From Mesostigma viride (lineage: Eukaryota > Streptophyta > Mesostigmatophyceae > Mesostigmatales > Mesostigmataceae), in assembly GCA_009746045.1 (NCBI GenBank), contig RPFO01000359.1, positions 301,683 through 365,682 on the forward strand: a stretch of DNA of 64,000 nucleotides, in the 5' to 3' direction. Both the position numbers and the translations under genes were made by a program. The notes beneath the pieces were generated by a model. That model was given only the letters and a program-made list of their open reading frames with translations, ran no database searches and was not told where the DNA came from. Below, piece by piece: positions 1 to 11,285 of this stretch (position 1 is the stretch's first letter; the number at the start of each line of letters is the position of its first letter).

Positions 1-83
1 AGCCTCACTGTCAAGGACTATCTGGTAATAATTTGGGTAGTCAATTGCTTACATGATATGGATAGATATTTAGTTATAGAGGC

Positions 84-719
84 CTATGCTGGAGGAGTTA
101 ACGGTGCCCCCCACTTGGCGGCAAGGTATTGACGGATCATCGTCAGTTCGGCGGACGTCTTGTACGTGTTGTAAATGAGCACCTCGCCGATCCAGCCGTC
201 GAAGGCACGTTGACCGTTGGCTGAGTCGCCGCCCAAGTTCAGGTTGGCGGCGAAAGGGGCTGAGGTGAAGCTGTTACTGACGACCGTGCCCTCCCTACCG
301 TCGAACGTCGCGCTCCACACCTTGGGGGCGACCGATGCATCGTACGAGACGTGGAGGACGTGAGGTTGGTCGTCGAAAAACTGACTGCTGGTCGCCACTT
401 CCTTGACGGCCGTGTTGGACGCGTAATTTGTTACGTCGAGCGAGTCTGTCTGGTACTGTCACAATGGCAGGCGTGCTTCCGGGCGCGCACAACATCATGC
501 CTTTTGTCGCTGTGCCTGATGAGACGTAAGGATCTGGGCGGGCGAGTGCTGTGTTGCGCTGTTTGGCGACGATCACGATGGTGCGCGTGTTCGCGTTGAG
601 GATGTTTCCGGAATATGCCAAAAAACGCTGGCTGGAGTAGTAAAACCGAAGCCACGAAGATGCGGATGATAGAGACGTCGCGTCTCTTTCTGGTTGCATG
701 CCGCTTGTTGCCTGCGTCA
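84..719 (-). pseudogene. C-terminal part of split fibre-like protein (LamG domain)
   Basis: This is the 3' half of the gene whose 5' half lies at 8219-9299. It encodes most of a LamG/ConA-like jelly roll: an LTQATSGMQP stretch, then a RFYYSSQRFLAY strand, then TIVIVAKQR, and a closing GWIGEVLIYN...MIRQYLAAKWG typical of the last strands and C-terminal helix of such domains. Reading continues from the other half without loss across the 7.5-kb insertion. A one-base frameshift lies near 445-470: the upstream part reads in one frame (to about AIVTV) and the downstream part (from about YQTDSLDV) in another. The gene is therefore doubly disrupted. The domain call rests on recognised pattern; the viral-fibre role is inference from neighbouring capsid-like genes. 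Confidence 0.65.
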
Positions 720-837
720 GGTCCCCATGCACACCTGGAATTGTACTCCACCACTAGTACAAATTGACTTTTTTTCAACTTCGTTATTTTGTACCTCTCT
801 TAGGTCCAAAGGTAGGAGGTAAGTGTCTCATCATGTT

Positions 838-1195
838 TTGACACCGTTGCACCGTTGCACCGTTGCACCGTTGCACCGTTGCACCGTTGCACCATAAAAC
901 TACCATTTTATGATTTTGTATGGTGTCACGAGGTAACCTAACGTCCAATATTACTAATGTTATAATGTCCACAAGCACTGCCTAAAGTGGGGTGCCACTG
1001 TGACACCGTTGCACCGTTGCACCGTTGCACCGTGCCACCATAAAACTACCATTTTATGATTTTGTATGGTGTCACGAGGTAACATAACGTCCAATACTAA
1101 TGTTATATTGCCCACAAGCACTGCCCAACGTGGGATGCCACTGTGCCACCGTGCCACCGTGCCACCGTGCCACCGTGCCACCGTGCCACCGTGAC
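838..1195. repeat. Left subterminal GTTGCACC/GTGCCACC array
   Basis: Three short clusters of 8-mers (838-890, 1005-1034, 1141-1192) are separated by two near-identical spacers containing CATAAAACTACCATTTTATG. They are the inverted counterpart of the array at 7180-8097. Short ORFs across them are repeat artefacts. Confidence 0.8.
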
Positions 1196-1433
1196 ATGTC
1201 TTGACACACACATTAAAATCCGAAAACCCATTTTCTTCCCCTGGAAATTATTTGGAGAAGGAATAATGGTCAGTTTGACCTCAAATTTGGCACCAAGGTT
1301 CCTTATCAGATATCTTATGATGCCATGTGGTCAAAAAAAATTTTGGGAGTCGGCAGCATGGTAACATGGTGACATTTGCTAGCAAAGAATACCGTATTTT
1401 CAGCACTTTCTGGCATGTATGCATATATAAAGA

Positions 1434-2530
1434 CTCCAAATGAACTCAGTTGGGCCTGGGACTTTGCACATGTTCTAAACACATCCCATGCAGCATGCCC
1501 ACAAAGTTGCAGGCTGGTTGGATGACAAATAGGTGACAAATGCTAGCATAAATACCCCCAAAATGCAGTTTTTCATGGTTTTTCAAGGGTTTTATCACAC
1601 ATATGCATACATAATGACTCCAAATGAACTCAGTTGGGCCTGGGACTTTGCACATGTTCTAAACACATCCCATGCAGCATGCCCACAAAGTTGCAGGCTG
1701 GTTGGATGACAAATAGGTGACTGATGGTAGCATAAATACCCCCAAAATGCAGTTTTTCATGGTTTTTCAAGGGTTTTATCACACATATGCATACATAATG
1801 ACTCCAAATGAACTCAGTTGGGCCTGGGACTTTGCACATGTTCTAAACACATCCCATGCAGCATGCCCACAAAGTTGCAGGCTGGTTGGATGACAAATAG
1901 GTGACAAATGCTAGCATAAATACCCCAAGAATGCAGTTTTTCATGGTTTTTCAAGGGTTTTATCACACATATGCATACATAATGACACCAATAGAGCTCA
2001 GTTGGGCCTGGGACTTTGCACATGTTCTAAACACATCCCATGCAGCATGCCCACAAAGTTGCAGGCTGGTTGGATGACACTAGGTGACAAATGCTAGCAT
2101 AAATACCCCCAAATGCAGTTTTTCATGGTTTTTCAAGGGTTTTATCACACATATGCATACATAATGACTCCAAATGAACTCAGTTGGGCTGGGACTTTGC
2201 ACATGTTCTAAACACATCCCATGCAGCATGCCCACAAAGTTGCAGGCTGGTTGGATGACAAATAGGTGACAAATGCTAGCATAAATACCCCAAGAATGCA
2301 GTTTTTCATGGTTTTCCAAGGGTTTTATCACACATATGCATACATAATGACACCAATAGAGCTCAGTTGGAGCTGGAACTTTGCACATGTTCTAAACACA
2401 TCCCATGCAGCATGCCCACAAAGTTGCAGGCTGGTTGGATGACAAAATGGTGACTGATGGTAGCGAACCCCCCCCCAAATGCAGTTTTTCTTGGTTTTCC
2501 AAGGTTTCCAACACATGGGTGCCTATATCA
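1434..2530. repeat. Satellite array, about 184-bp unit, six copies
   Basis: Units starting with CTCCAAATGAACTCAG or CACCAATAGAGCTCAG recur at about 1434, 1618, 1801, 1984, 2167 and 2350, a period of 183-184 bp. The segment 1206-1433 before it resembles the complement of 54080-54312, the end of another transposon. The same satellite occurs on the opposite strand at 53400-54110. Short ORFs of 69 aa recur once per unit and are not considered genes. Confidence 0.9.
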
Positions 2531-2880
2531 ATGAACTCAGTCAAGCCTAGAAATTTGCACAGCTCATAAAAACATCTATGTTAACTGCCCACAAGAAATT
2601 CAGACTGTTTGCATGACAAATAGGTGACAGATGCTAGCAAACATAGCACAAAAATGGCAGTTCCTAGTAATTGTTTTTCGTGGGTTTCATCCCATAGTTG
2701 AATGTCAACCATTCCAGTTTGGGATATATAGTCAGGTTCCCAACAACACATCTAGATGATATATTATGTGATATTGCAGGAAGGCAGACTTAGGGGCACA
2801 CGCCCATGATACAACGTCAACATGTACATCAACAACACACACGTAACTTAGCTAATCATCATAATAAAAAGCACACCTTC
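2531..2880. other. No gene recognised; diverged satellite tail
   Basis: The first part (to about 2700) is a decayed satellite unit. The rest is AT-rich spacer leading into the tetranucleotide tracts. Confidence 0.5.
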
Positions 2881-3096
2881 CCCACCCACCCACCCACCCA
2901 CCCACCCACCCACCCACCCACCCACCCACCCACCCACCCACCCACCCACCCACCCACCCACCCACCCACCCACCCACCCACCCACCCACCCACCCACCCA
3001 CCCACCCACCCACCCACCCACCCACCCACCCACCCACCCACCCACCCATATAACCACGCACGCACGCACGCACGCACGCACGGACGGACGGACGGA

Positions 3097-3170
<74 letters not shown>

Positions 3171-3281
3171 CATGCCCTCCCTTCCTCCCTTCCTCCCTCC
3201 CTCCCTCCCTCCCTCCCTCCCTCCCTCCCTCCCTCCCTCCCTCCCTCCCTCCCTCCCTCCCTCCCTCCCTCCCTCCCTCCC
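2881..3281. repeat. Consecutive (CCCA)n, (CGCA)n and (CTCC)n tracts
   Basis: (CCCA)n covers about 2881-3047, (CGCA)n with a short CGGA patch about 3057-3168, and (CTCC)n about 3178-3281. The same order recurs, complemented, at 52040-52860. Long ORFs here encode THPP, RTHA and LPPS repeats in every frame and are artefacts. Confidence 0.95.
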
Positions 3282-4613
3282 CACCACACCATCCAAGGCT
3301 GCCTGCCTCCTGTGTGTCTTCCAGGTCCAGACCAGCCTGACCTGGTAGTGTCGTCAGCTTGCGAGCGTTCCCACGTGCCTACCTATGTGGCTGGCAACAT
3401 GCGTAAACCCATTCATGCATGCGTGCATGCACGCATGCGACCATATTTGAACATATCTGTCCAGGCCTGCCAAAACATGACCATGCAAAGATACACGCAA
3501 ACTAGCGTACCAGCGGCAAGCATGTGTGCAAATATAAACGGCTGTTCGCCTGCCCCTCTGCCTGCACTTCATCCTGCCTGTCAGTATGTCTGCCGACACA
3601 GGATGCAGGAGGGAGGCCGCCTTCCACAGGCTAATCCCACCAAGGAAATGAAATAAAGCGCATAAAAGCAAAGCAACCAACAGCAAGAGGCAAAAGGTTA
3701 CATAGATGAATGCCACATGCAAGACGTATGGACAACATGACACTCAAGGCGCCATAATACCCTGAGCATCCATAACATTGACGCAGTCAGGTGCGGCAAT
3801 TTATCAATGCAGGTGTTTGCGGCCGTCGAATCCACGGCAGCGGTGCCAGACGGAAGGACAGCACACATCCTAGGTCCCGCAAAGAATTTCTTCAGCGGCC
3901 ACCGACAGCACCGGAAAATAAAATTCCAGCAAGAAACGCAACAAATAATAACAAACCCTGACTAGACCTCCATTTTCAACCACCCTATCACCCTAAACCA
4001 GAACTGCGGCTCACCAGATGCTCCGGAGGTCAAGCAGTATCCAGTTTTCACTTACGCACGTTTCCGCAGTATTCTCACGGCATTCCCACCGGCAGCTACC
4101 TCGGTCCGCCCCAAAAATGCTGTACGATGGAGCCCATGGATGTATCCCGCATTCGACGCCTTTTTGAAGTGATCGCGTCACGTAGGCAGCTGTAGGCACA
4201 CGATTCACACGATTCCGGATAGCCCAGTTTTTCATACTTTGATCATCGCAATCGGTCGCTATATGCATGACTCCAACCTCAGCGTGGAGCGATGCAGACT
4301 GAGAAATGTAGCAATTATACACATAAGCACGAGATTTTATCACAGATTTCTTTCTGAAACGATTGTTTTCGCAGCAAGAATGGGAAATGCCGTCTCCATA
4401 GCTCCACGAGCTGACGACCTCGCCATCATACTAATGAAGTGAGTTGCATGTACTAATTACTCGCGTCGTTAGTGCTTTCGGATCGGATTTGGTCGGGTAC
4501 GAATTGTCACTAATCAGTATCCGACCAGATTTCTCGGGTAAACCGTACTAATGAACCGAAAATTGTCACTAATTGAGGTGCCGAAATCACTAAGGAAGTG
4601 AGCTGACCCTGTA
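3282..4613. other. No gene recognised (interior of TIR element)
   Basis: Only short overlapping ORFs on both strands are present (for example 3354-3743 minus and 4011-4343 minus), without recognisable domains. Palindromic CATGCATGCGTGCATGCACG occurs near 3414. I see nothing firmly assignable. Confidence 0.5.
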
Positions 4614-5116
4614 AAGACCAAATGGTGGTGGCACGGAGTACAAAATTAATGGTGGTGGCACGCCGCCATTGTTGTTGTTGTTGTTGTGTCCCACGCCGCA
4701 CACCGGTGGAGTACAATTTGGTGGTGGCACGGTGTGCCGGTGCAACGGTGCAACGGTGCAACGGTGCAACGGTGCAACGGTGCAACGGCCAGTGATTGGC
4801 CCGTTGCTGATTTTCTGATATGCAGCCTAGTAAAAATTGGCCGCAAATCTTGTGCCCACGTGCGACCGGACGAATTTGCGGCCAATTTTTATTAGGCTGC
4901 ATGTCAGCAAATCAGCAACGGGCCAATCACTGGCCGTTGCACCGTTGCACCGTTGCACCGTTGCACCGTTGCACCGTTGCACCGTTGCACCGGCACACCG
5001 TGCCACCACCAAATTGTACTCCACCGGTGTGCGGCGTGGGACACAACAACAACAACAACAATGGCGGCGTGCCACCACCATTAATTTTATACTCCGTGCC
5101 ACCACCATTTGGTCTT
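4614..5116. repeat. Near-perfect 500-bp palindrome (fold-back MITE)
   Basis: The left arm starts AAGACCAAATGGTGGTGGCA and the right arm ends with its complement; the centre is near 4863-4870. The arms contain (GTT)n, a run of GGTGCAAC 8-mers, and a shared GGCCAGTGATTGGCCCGTTG segment. As RNA or single-stranded DNA it would form one long hairpin. The arms use the same 8-mer and a GTACAATTTGG motif resembling the ends of the host 7.5-kb element, so it may be a derivative of that family. No clear target duplication was seen. Confidence 0.85.
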
Positions 5117-6299
5117 CACATGTAGGGGATATCGGAAAGCACCAGCGCTGTGTGTTTTGTTTACTCATGTCGTGTGCTCAACCAGCCATCCTTTATTTCC
5201 CTATGATGCATGTTTGCGGAATTCTGGCAACCTGCCATGTGGCACATGGCCAAACTCCTCAATGTCAGGGGTGCGAGGGGTTGTTTGTCAAGAGGATAGA
5301 CACACGCACATGCTCAACAACTCTTGCTCCAATGCCACTGCCACTCACCCAGAAACTCGGGCACAACCACGCACGATCGCTAAGCTGCTAGCCAGAATCG
5401 CAGTCCTCGCCAAAGTGAGGGATGGGGCACCAGCTAGTTTGGCAGTCTGGTGGCTGAGGACGAGCAGGAGTTGAATGACATTTCTGAAGCAAGTAGTCAC
5501 GGATGGCTTGGAGAAACATGGTGAAGCATGCAAGGGCGTGCATCTCATGCTGACAAGGGCCAGAGCAAGAGCATGAGCACAAGGCACTACGTGCCTGTGA
5601 AGAGGCCATTGGCCTTGCACTATCTGTTGAAGACAACTGCGGTATGGTGGCCAAGCGGCTCACCGGGGTTGTGCAGTGGCTTCTTCATGCTAGGTATGAT
5701 GGCGGCCAAGTGTAGTCCTTTGGTGGCACATTTCAAGCCGGCAACCTCGAGGTAGCAACTGAGCAGTGTATGAGCTGTCTGGCTATGCACCACAGCGCTG
5801 GCAGAGGAGATCTAGTCCAACTTGGAAGCTGCATCGCCAGCAACGTGAACCCCTATAACAGAGACAGGGACATGGGGACATCCATGGTGATGCAGAGGAC
5901 CATGTGTGGCAACCTTAGTCAGGCGGGCCGGTTGCCAAGGGATGTGCTGCTACCGAATCAAGGCGCACAAAACACATCGCAGCCATGCCGACCGCCAAGA
6001 TGCCTGGCATGATTAGATTATTACATTGCCAAGCTGAGTTTGCGACTACCGTGCATGCTGTGGGTTTGAACTGATCATGCTAGCGAACGTGACAGCTGGC
6101 AGTTCTTATGTCTAACAAGCCCCTACTTGAAAATTGCCTGAGCATGGCCACATGCACATATATACAGCCATGTCTAGCCACTGTTCATATTCATATATCT
6201 TTGTCTATGTGTCACAAAAGTTGTGTTATATTATCTGTGCAAGGTCTGAACAGTTAGCAACACAGTTGGTGGGAGTTGGCCATACCGTTACAAAAGAAC
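5117..6299. other. No gene recognised
   Basis: Short ORFs lie on both strands (such as 5345-5663 minus and 5528-5755 plus), mutually overlapping and without domain patterns. Composition is neutral. Confidence 0.45.
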
Positions 6300-6900
6300 T
6301 TTGCATCCAAGGTTGAGTGATTAGCTGGAAACTGGCAGGTGTTGCATGGACCAGTGAACCCAATGACACTTGATGGACCTGAATTAAGTTTTGTGCAATG
6401 TCTGAAATGATGATGATTAACATGCGCGCTTGTTTTCAGCCTCAACTGAGCACACCTGGCATGGGAAACTGCACTTGGAAATGTGGCGGAAATGCAAAAA
6501 TCGCACATTTTTTCTCACATTTGGTAGCGAGCTGTCAATGAATGAAGTACAACGGACCTGAATTTTTGTGCAATGTCTACAATGATGATATTTAATATGC
6601 TTGCAAGTTTCCAGCCCCAACTGAGCACATCTTGTATGAAAACTGTCATGAAATGTGTCTAAAAAACGCGAAAAACGCACATTTTTGCTAGCATTTGGTG
6701 GCATTTTGTTACCAAATACAGTACGATGGACCTGATTTTTTGTGCCATGTCTACATTTATGATGTGCAATGTGATTGCAAATTTCCAGCCTCGACTGAAC
6801 ACACCTTCTATGGAAACTGCAATGAGATGTGGTGAAACAGTGCGTTTTTGCTAGCATTTGGTGGCAGTTTGTCACCAAATGAGGTCAGATGACCATGGGA
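6300..6900. repeat. Degenerate tandem repeats, second satellite type
   Basis: Three to four diverged units of about 180 bp share GGACCTGAATTTTTGTGC, CAACTGAGCACACC and TTTGCTAGCATTTGGTGGCA. Related wording appears at 36250-36840. It is followed by an end-like sequence TTTTTTGGCACTTTCATACC at 7163-7182 that recurs at 36843-36862. Confidence 0.6.
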
Positions 6901-7179
6901 CCTGGTGCACAGTTGGTAGACATGAGCATTAGCCTACCTGCAAATAGCCAGGCCAGGAGCTCTTTATTTTCATACTAAGTGGTATTTGTTTATATTAAAA
7001 TCTGGAAAGTTGCTAAAAATAGACATGCCAAAAATAGACCAACCGATGTCGGAAAATTCTGGAAAGTCAAATTCCTTCTACTGGTGTCCTGGACATGCTG
7101 CCTACCAATATCTAGCATGTTTGGACTCAATTTGCTCCATGTAGGGCTTATAAGGGCATTTTTTGGCACTTTCATACCG

Positions 7180-8097
7180 TTGTGGAGGTGGCACGGTGGC
7201 ACGGTGGCACGGTGGCATGGTGGCTCCATGGATAACAATTGCATGTGCAAAGGTGTGTTCTGATCAGGCACTCCGCAAAGGTGAAAACCATTTGCGTTCA
7301 GTGCCGGGCCGCGGAAAACGCGGAAAAACGGAAAGGTGTGTGTTTATATGCAATTTGAGGTGCAACGGTGCAACGGTGCAACGGTGCAACGGTGCCACGG
7401 TGCCACGGTGGCACGGTGCCAAGGTGGCACGGTGGCACGATGCCACGATGCAACGGTGTCATGAGCATGTCTAGGTAACCCTTGCATGACCCATTACCCT
7501 TGATAAATCCCAATGGATAACCAATGCACGTGCAAATACGTGTGTTTATATGCAATTTAAGGTGCAACGGTGCAACGGTGCAACGGTGCAACGGTGCAAC
7601 GGTGCAACGGTGTCATGAGCATCTAGGTAACCCTTGCATGACCCATCCACCTACATAAAACCCATGGATAACAATTGCATGTGCAAAGGTGTGTGTTTAT
7701 ATGCAATTTGAGGTGCAACGGTGCAACGGTGCAACGGTGCAACGGTGCAACGGTGCCACGGTGCCAAGGTGGCACGGTGGCACGATGCCACGATGCAACG
7801 GTGTCATGAGCATGTCTAGGTAACCCTTGCATGACCCATTACCCTAGATAGATCCCAATGGATAACCATTGTATGTGCAAAGGTGTGTGTTTATATGCAA
7901 TTTGAGGTGCAACGGTGCAACGGTGCAACGGTGCAACGGCGCCACGGTGGCACGGTGTCATGAGCATCTAGGTAACCCTTGCATGACCCATCCACCTACA
8001 TAAATCCCATGGATAACCATTGCATGTGCAAACGTGTGTGCATATATGCAATTTGAGGTGCAACGGTGCAACGGTGCAACGGTGCAACGGTGCAACG
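7180..8097. repeat. Right subterminal GGTGCAAC array in 150-200 bp units
   Basis: Five units begin GTGTGTTTATATGCAATTTG or close variants near 7336, 7540, 7689, 7885 and 8035. Each contains a run of GGTGCAAC/GGTGGCAC 8-mers and then GTCATGAGCATCTAGGTAAC and CCCTTGCATGACCCAT. This is the mirror of the left subterminal array. Confidence 0.85.
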
Positions 8098-8218
8098 GCC
8101 GCCGACGAACTTTTTTTTCCTCAAAGACTTTAGTTGACCCTTTAAATGCATGAAAATGCAACTTTCAAAACTGAAGTACAATTTGAAAAATGTAGTACAA
8201 TTCCAGGTGTGCCTGGGG

Positions 8219-9299
8219 GGTGGTAGGTGTTCTTCTTGTCCGCCATCCTGCCGACCTTGGACGCGTACGCGGGAGCCCCTCCCGTTCCGTCGCTGTTGAC
8301 GGAAAGGGTGGACACGTCCGATGGATCGTACCACGCCAAGACAGACGAGTCCGAAGCGGGGTTGTAAACTGGCGTATACGTAAAAGTAAGAGAGTTAGAC
8401 GCTGAGTTCCCGTTACCCGACACGGAGTCTGTCGCGGCGTTGGCACCCACGCCGACGGTCGTCAACGTGTTCGAGGTTCCTGACACATCGAACGTGAAAA
8501 ATGCCGCGTTTACCTGCACCAAGTTGGACGCCGTCCCGTTGGTAACGACGACGTCCTCGAGCGCGAAACCAGTGACTGACCGGCTGAAGGTAGCCGTCAC
8601 GCCGACCGGGCTCGTGGACGGTGTTGTCCCGGCCGAAGTCGCGAGGGTGACTGTAGGCGGCGGGGAGTAGGTGAACGCGACCGTGTTGGACTCGGCGTTT
8701 GTGACCCCGAAATCGCCTACAGTCGTGCCATCGACCACCCTCACGGTCGTCTGGGAGTATGGAGTGGTCGGTGTCACTGCGAACTGGTATGATGCCCCGG
8801 TACCGTTTACCGACGACACTGTTCCGTTGTTCACGTAGATGTCCCCGCTACCAAACCCGGTCACGGGCTTGTCAAATGTGACATCCATTGTGACGGGGCT
8901 TGTGGTTGGATACGTCCCTGCCGTTGTAGCAAGCGTGACGGCGGTGGAAGGAGGGGTATATGTAAATGATAACAGATTAGATTCTTCGTTGTACGCCCCA
9001 GACACCCCTGTTACCTTATTTTCTTTCACGGAAACCGTGGTTGGGATCGAACCTGTGATATTTGTTATATAAAAAAAATACGTCGCCGGTGCACCTAAAA
9101 AAAGGTCGACTGCCGTTCCGTTTGTCACGTCAATGTCTGATAGATCAAACCCCGTGACGTCCTCATTAAATGTCGCCATCACGAGAACGGGGGCATCCGA
9201 TGGTGTAACGTCCACTGTTGATAACCCAACCGTGACCGAGGTACTAGGAACGCGGCGTTTATATAAAAGAGCGGGGCATATACCACTATCCAACAACAT
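8219..9299 (-). pseudogene. N-terminal part of split fibre-like protein (Ig-like repeats)
   Basis: The frame opens at ATG 9299, after an AT-rich stretch at 9321-9331, and runs about 360 codons before meeting the TIR of the 7.5-kb element. It holds three repeats of about 90 residues with a VTGF...DIxVxNGT core and closing FTYTP, the pattern of bacterial-type Ig-like adhesin repeats (Big_12-like). Then comes SVLAWYDPSDVSTLSV, the usual first strand of a LamG-like domain, which continues at 84-719. The two parts minus one GGT duplication total 1717 nt, one base from a multiple of three, in agreement with the single frameshift in the second half. It may be a virion fibre or host-attachment protein (inferred from the neighbouring capsid-like gene). 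Confidence 0.7.
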
Positions 9300-9517
9300 T
9301 TGTATAGACTAGTCGTCGTTATTTTTTTTGGTTTGGTAGCGGGTACTTGAAGGTGGGGAGAAGGGGAAGTGCCTGCCTTGTGGGCATTGTCATGGACAAA
9401 CCAGAATCTGCCATTTCTGGGATGTCAAAAATCAACTTCAACCTGTTAAACGGATTAGCTGTGATGCTAGGGTCTCGAAAGTAGTCCATCGTTTGTCACT
9501 AGACACAAATATATTTT

Positions 9518-10813
9518 TTAGAGGTACACAGCTGCCTGCCTGCCTGCAGCGATGTCCATCTTTGATTCGCACTCCGTGAAGATGTAGGAAATGCAGTCCG
9601 TCGCTCCTTTCTCGACTCGCAGCGTGACCACCGATGCCGTGCCACGAAGGTCGAGGCCGCTCATGTACTCTGGACCGGCACACGGCATATTAAGGTGACA
9701 CGCCATCGTGAAGTTGTTGTTTAGCCACGTGGTAGGAGTCATGCCCTCCCGGACACAGGACAAGACATTCCCCTGGTCACCGAACGCGGACAACAGATTG
9801 ATCCACGCCTCGGTTGCGTTCGTACGGTATCCAGGCGCTAGGTTGGATCCATTGATGTCGTATTGGTAGGAAGTCATACCATCCGCGATGTGATTGAACA
9901 TCGTATTGCCAGATGCGTTGGTCACGTCCGCACCGGCAGCAACCTGAATCGCCAGGAGTTTGCTGGCGGACGCGGAAGACAGCGACGCCTTGATGGCATA
10001 GGGAGAACGAGTCCCGAGCGACTGTTTGGTGGACTGCCACGTCCGCCACTTGAAGGAGAGAGTTCCACCCTCGGCAAGCCTGGACGAGAAAATCTGGCCC
10101 ACGATATCCTCTTGAAACCTGTACGTGTCGATGCTGAAGTGAATGTTGCTCAGTTCGAAACCAACACCTGTCGCTGCTGCAACGGCCACGATGCCATCGC
10201 CTACTGAGGCTGCCTGGAGGACGCTAGGGAGCATCACCCCTCCGTCCATGAGTGTGATTCGGATCTCGATGGGAGGGAAGAGACTCAGATCCACGATCCG
10301 AGGCTCGCCGCTCAGGAATCCTAAAAAGTGGTCGATGACGCCGTCCACCGCGGTGTTCGCCTTCACGTTGTTTGTAAGAATGCCAGCCACGTCAGCGGCG
10401 ACGGTGTTGCTATTCTTCGACCAACCGGCAGGGGCCTGTGCGAGGTTGTACTCGACACCTCCGTGCACCGAGAGAAGTGTATGGAACAGCTGGGAGTAGT
10501 CGTTGATGCTATCGACGGTCTGCCCTCCTGCCAGCACCTCGAGGCGTCTGATGATGGAGGACGTGTACGCGGGGAACTTCGCGAACCCCGCCGTGGTCGT
10601 CGGCGTCCCCGTGAAAAACATGGCGAAGGAATGCAAGTCCACGAACCCGGACGTGTGCAGGCGAACCGCGACCACGGACCCTTGTTTGATGCCGTCGCTG
10701 GCTGAGAGGGTGCTGAGATGCACTCGCTGAGTCGTGTGTTGACCTAGCGCCTTCACGAGGTATTGCATCGACTTTGGGATAGCGCGGGAGTACCAGGAGT
10801 TGTCAGAAGCCAT
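9518..10813 (-). CDS. Candidate double-jelly-roll major capsid protein (Polinton-like virus type)
   Basis: An intact frame of about 431 aa starts at ATG 10813 (MASDNSWYSRAIP). A GTG 15 nt upstream is in frame, but the ATG lies closer to ordinary practice, with an AT-rich promoter-like motif 22-33 nt upstream. The protein is beta-rich and lacks a signal peptide or membrane segment. A mid-region SLFPPIEIRITLMDGG followed by a small-residue loop resembles the strand-turn between two jelly rolls. The C-terminus (ECESKMDIAAGRQ) resembles the conserved end of capsid proteins of algal Polinton-like viruses and virophages as I remember them. Neighbours (fibre-like, amphipathic and beta-rich genes on the same strand) agree with a virion block. 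It could be another beta-rich virion protein; a structure-based search would decide. Confidence 0.55.
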   Translation of the reverse strand: MASDNSWYSRAIPKSMQYLVKALGQHTTQRVHLSTLSASDGIKQGSVVAVRLHTSGFVDLHSFAMFFTGTPTTTAGFAKFPAYTSSIIRRLEVLAGGQTVDSINDYSQLFHTLLSVHGGVEYNLAQAPAGWSKNSNTVAADVAGILTNNVKANTAVDGVIDHFLGFLSGEPRIVDLSLFPPIEIRITLMDGGVMLPSVLQAASVGDGIVAVAAATGVGFELSNIHFSIDTYRFQEDIVGQIFSSRLAEGGTLSFKWRTWQSTKQSLGTRSPYAIKASLSSASASKLLAIQVAAGADVTNASGNTMFNHIADGMTSYQYDINGSNLAPGYRTNATEAWINLLSAFGDQGNVLSCVREGMTPTTWLNNNFTMACHLNMPCAGPEYMSGLDLRGTASVVTLRVEKGATDCISYIFTECESKMDIAAGRQAAVYL

Positions 10814-10834
10814 CGATGGTGTATACACTCGAGT

Positions 10835-10846
10835 TAGATATTTTTA
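10835..10846 (-). promoter_or_regulatory. Late-promoter-like motif before the capsid gene
   Basis: The minus strand reads TAAAAATATCTA, 22 nt before ATG 10813. Similar boxes precede ORFs at 13728, 38094 and 63812. AT-flanked TCTA boxes are known as late promoters in CroV and mavirus; the link here is inference. The box overlaps the stop codon (10844-10846) of the neighbouring amphipathic gene. Confidence 0.45.
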
Positions 10847-10867
10847 CTGAAGGAGCTGGCCGAGTAT

Positions 10868-11285
10868 CGGGGTTCTTTGAACGGAGTTTCTTCTATACGT
10901 GAATGCGGGAACAAGAGGCCGCTGGATGAGCGGCTTATAGGTCGTAGTGTTTACTCGTAGCTGTTTGGCTAGAGCTTTTGTGATTAGTAGATGCAATATA
11001 GTGCATGGTTGAAAAATGAATTAAATAAAATGTGCGTTCCGCGCTTGGGTTGATTATACCCGGGCGGAACGGGGCGTGAGGTGCAGTGCCCCTGAAAAGA
11101 ACAACCTACGCATTATTTAATACTAGCCGTGCAGATTCGGGATATTCTACCCCCGGTCTGTACGGTTAGCGTCTTACTAGCATCCACTAAACATAAGGGT
11201 TTAATGACGTCAGTTAGCTAGGGATAAGGGAGGTTTTGCGACTAAAAGCCGCTCTGGCTGGTTTTGTCGGCCTCTTTCTTTGCTC
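10868..11285. repeat. B repeat, copy 1
   Basis: It is essentially identical to 12252-12669. It begins CGGGGTTCTTTGAACGGAGT and ends CCTCTTTCTTTGCTC. Confidence 0.95.

Larger units (their letters stand above)
723..8218. mobile_element. 7.5-kb TIR DNA transposon inserted in the fibre-like gene
   Basis: The ends are inverted repeats: 723-750 and the complement of 8191-8218 match at 26 of 28 positions (CCCCA, one variable base, GCACACCTGG, then AATTGTACT). The flanking 3-bp duplication is GGT at 720-722 and 8219-8221. Inside the TIRs lie mirror-image subterminal arrays: GTTGCACC repeats on the left (838-1195) and GGTGCAAC repeats on the right (7180-8097). No transposase-like ORF was recognised, so it is probably non-autonomous. 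The interior holds a satellite array, tetranucleotide tracts, a 0.5-kb palindrome and degenerate repeats. The superfamily is not assigned; 3-bp duplications occur in several (CACTA, PIF/Harbinger, Academ). Confidence 0.75.

Noticed and set aside
1434..2530. Possible CRISPR array because of regular repeats
   Set aside because: Units of 184 bp are contiguous without short unique spacers; this is a eukaryotic satellite.
2806..3348. 180-aa ORF of THPP/ARTH/LPPS repeats and its antisense partners
   Set aside because: All frames on both strands are open over tetranucleotide repeats. No codon signal.
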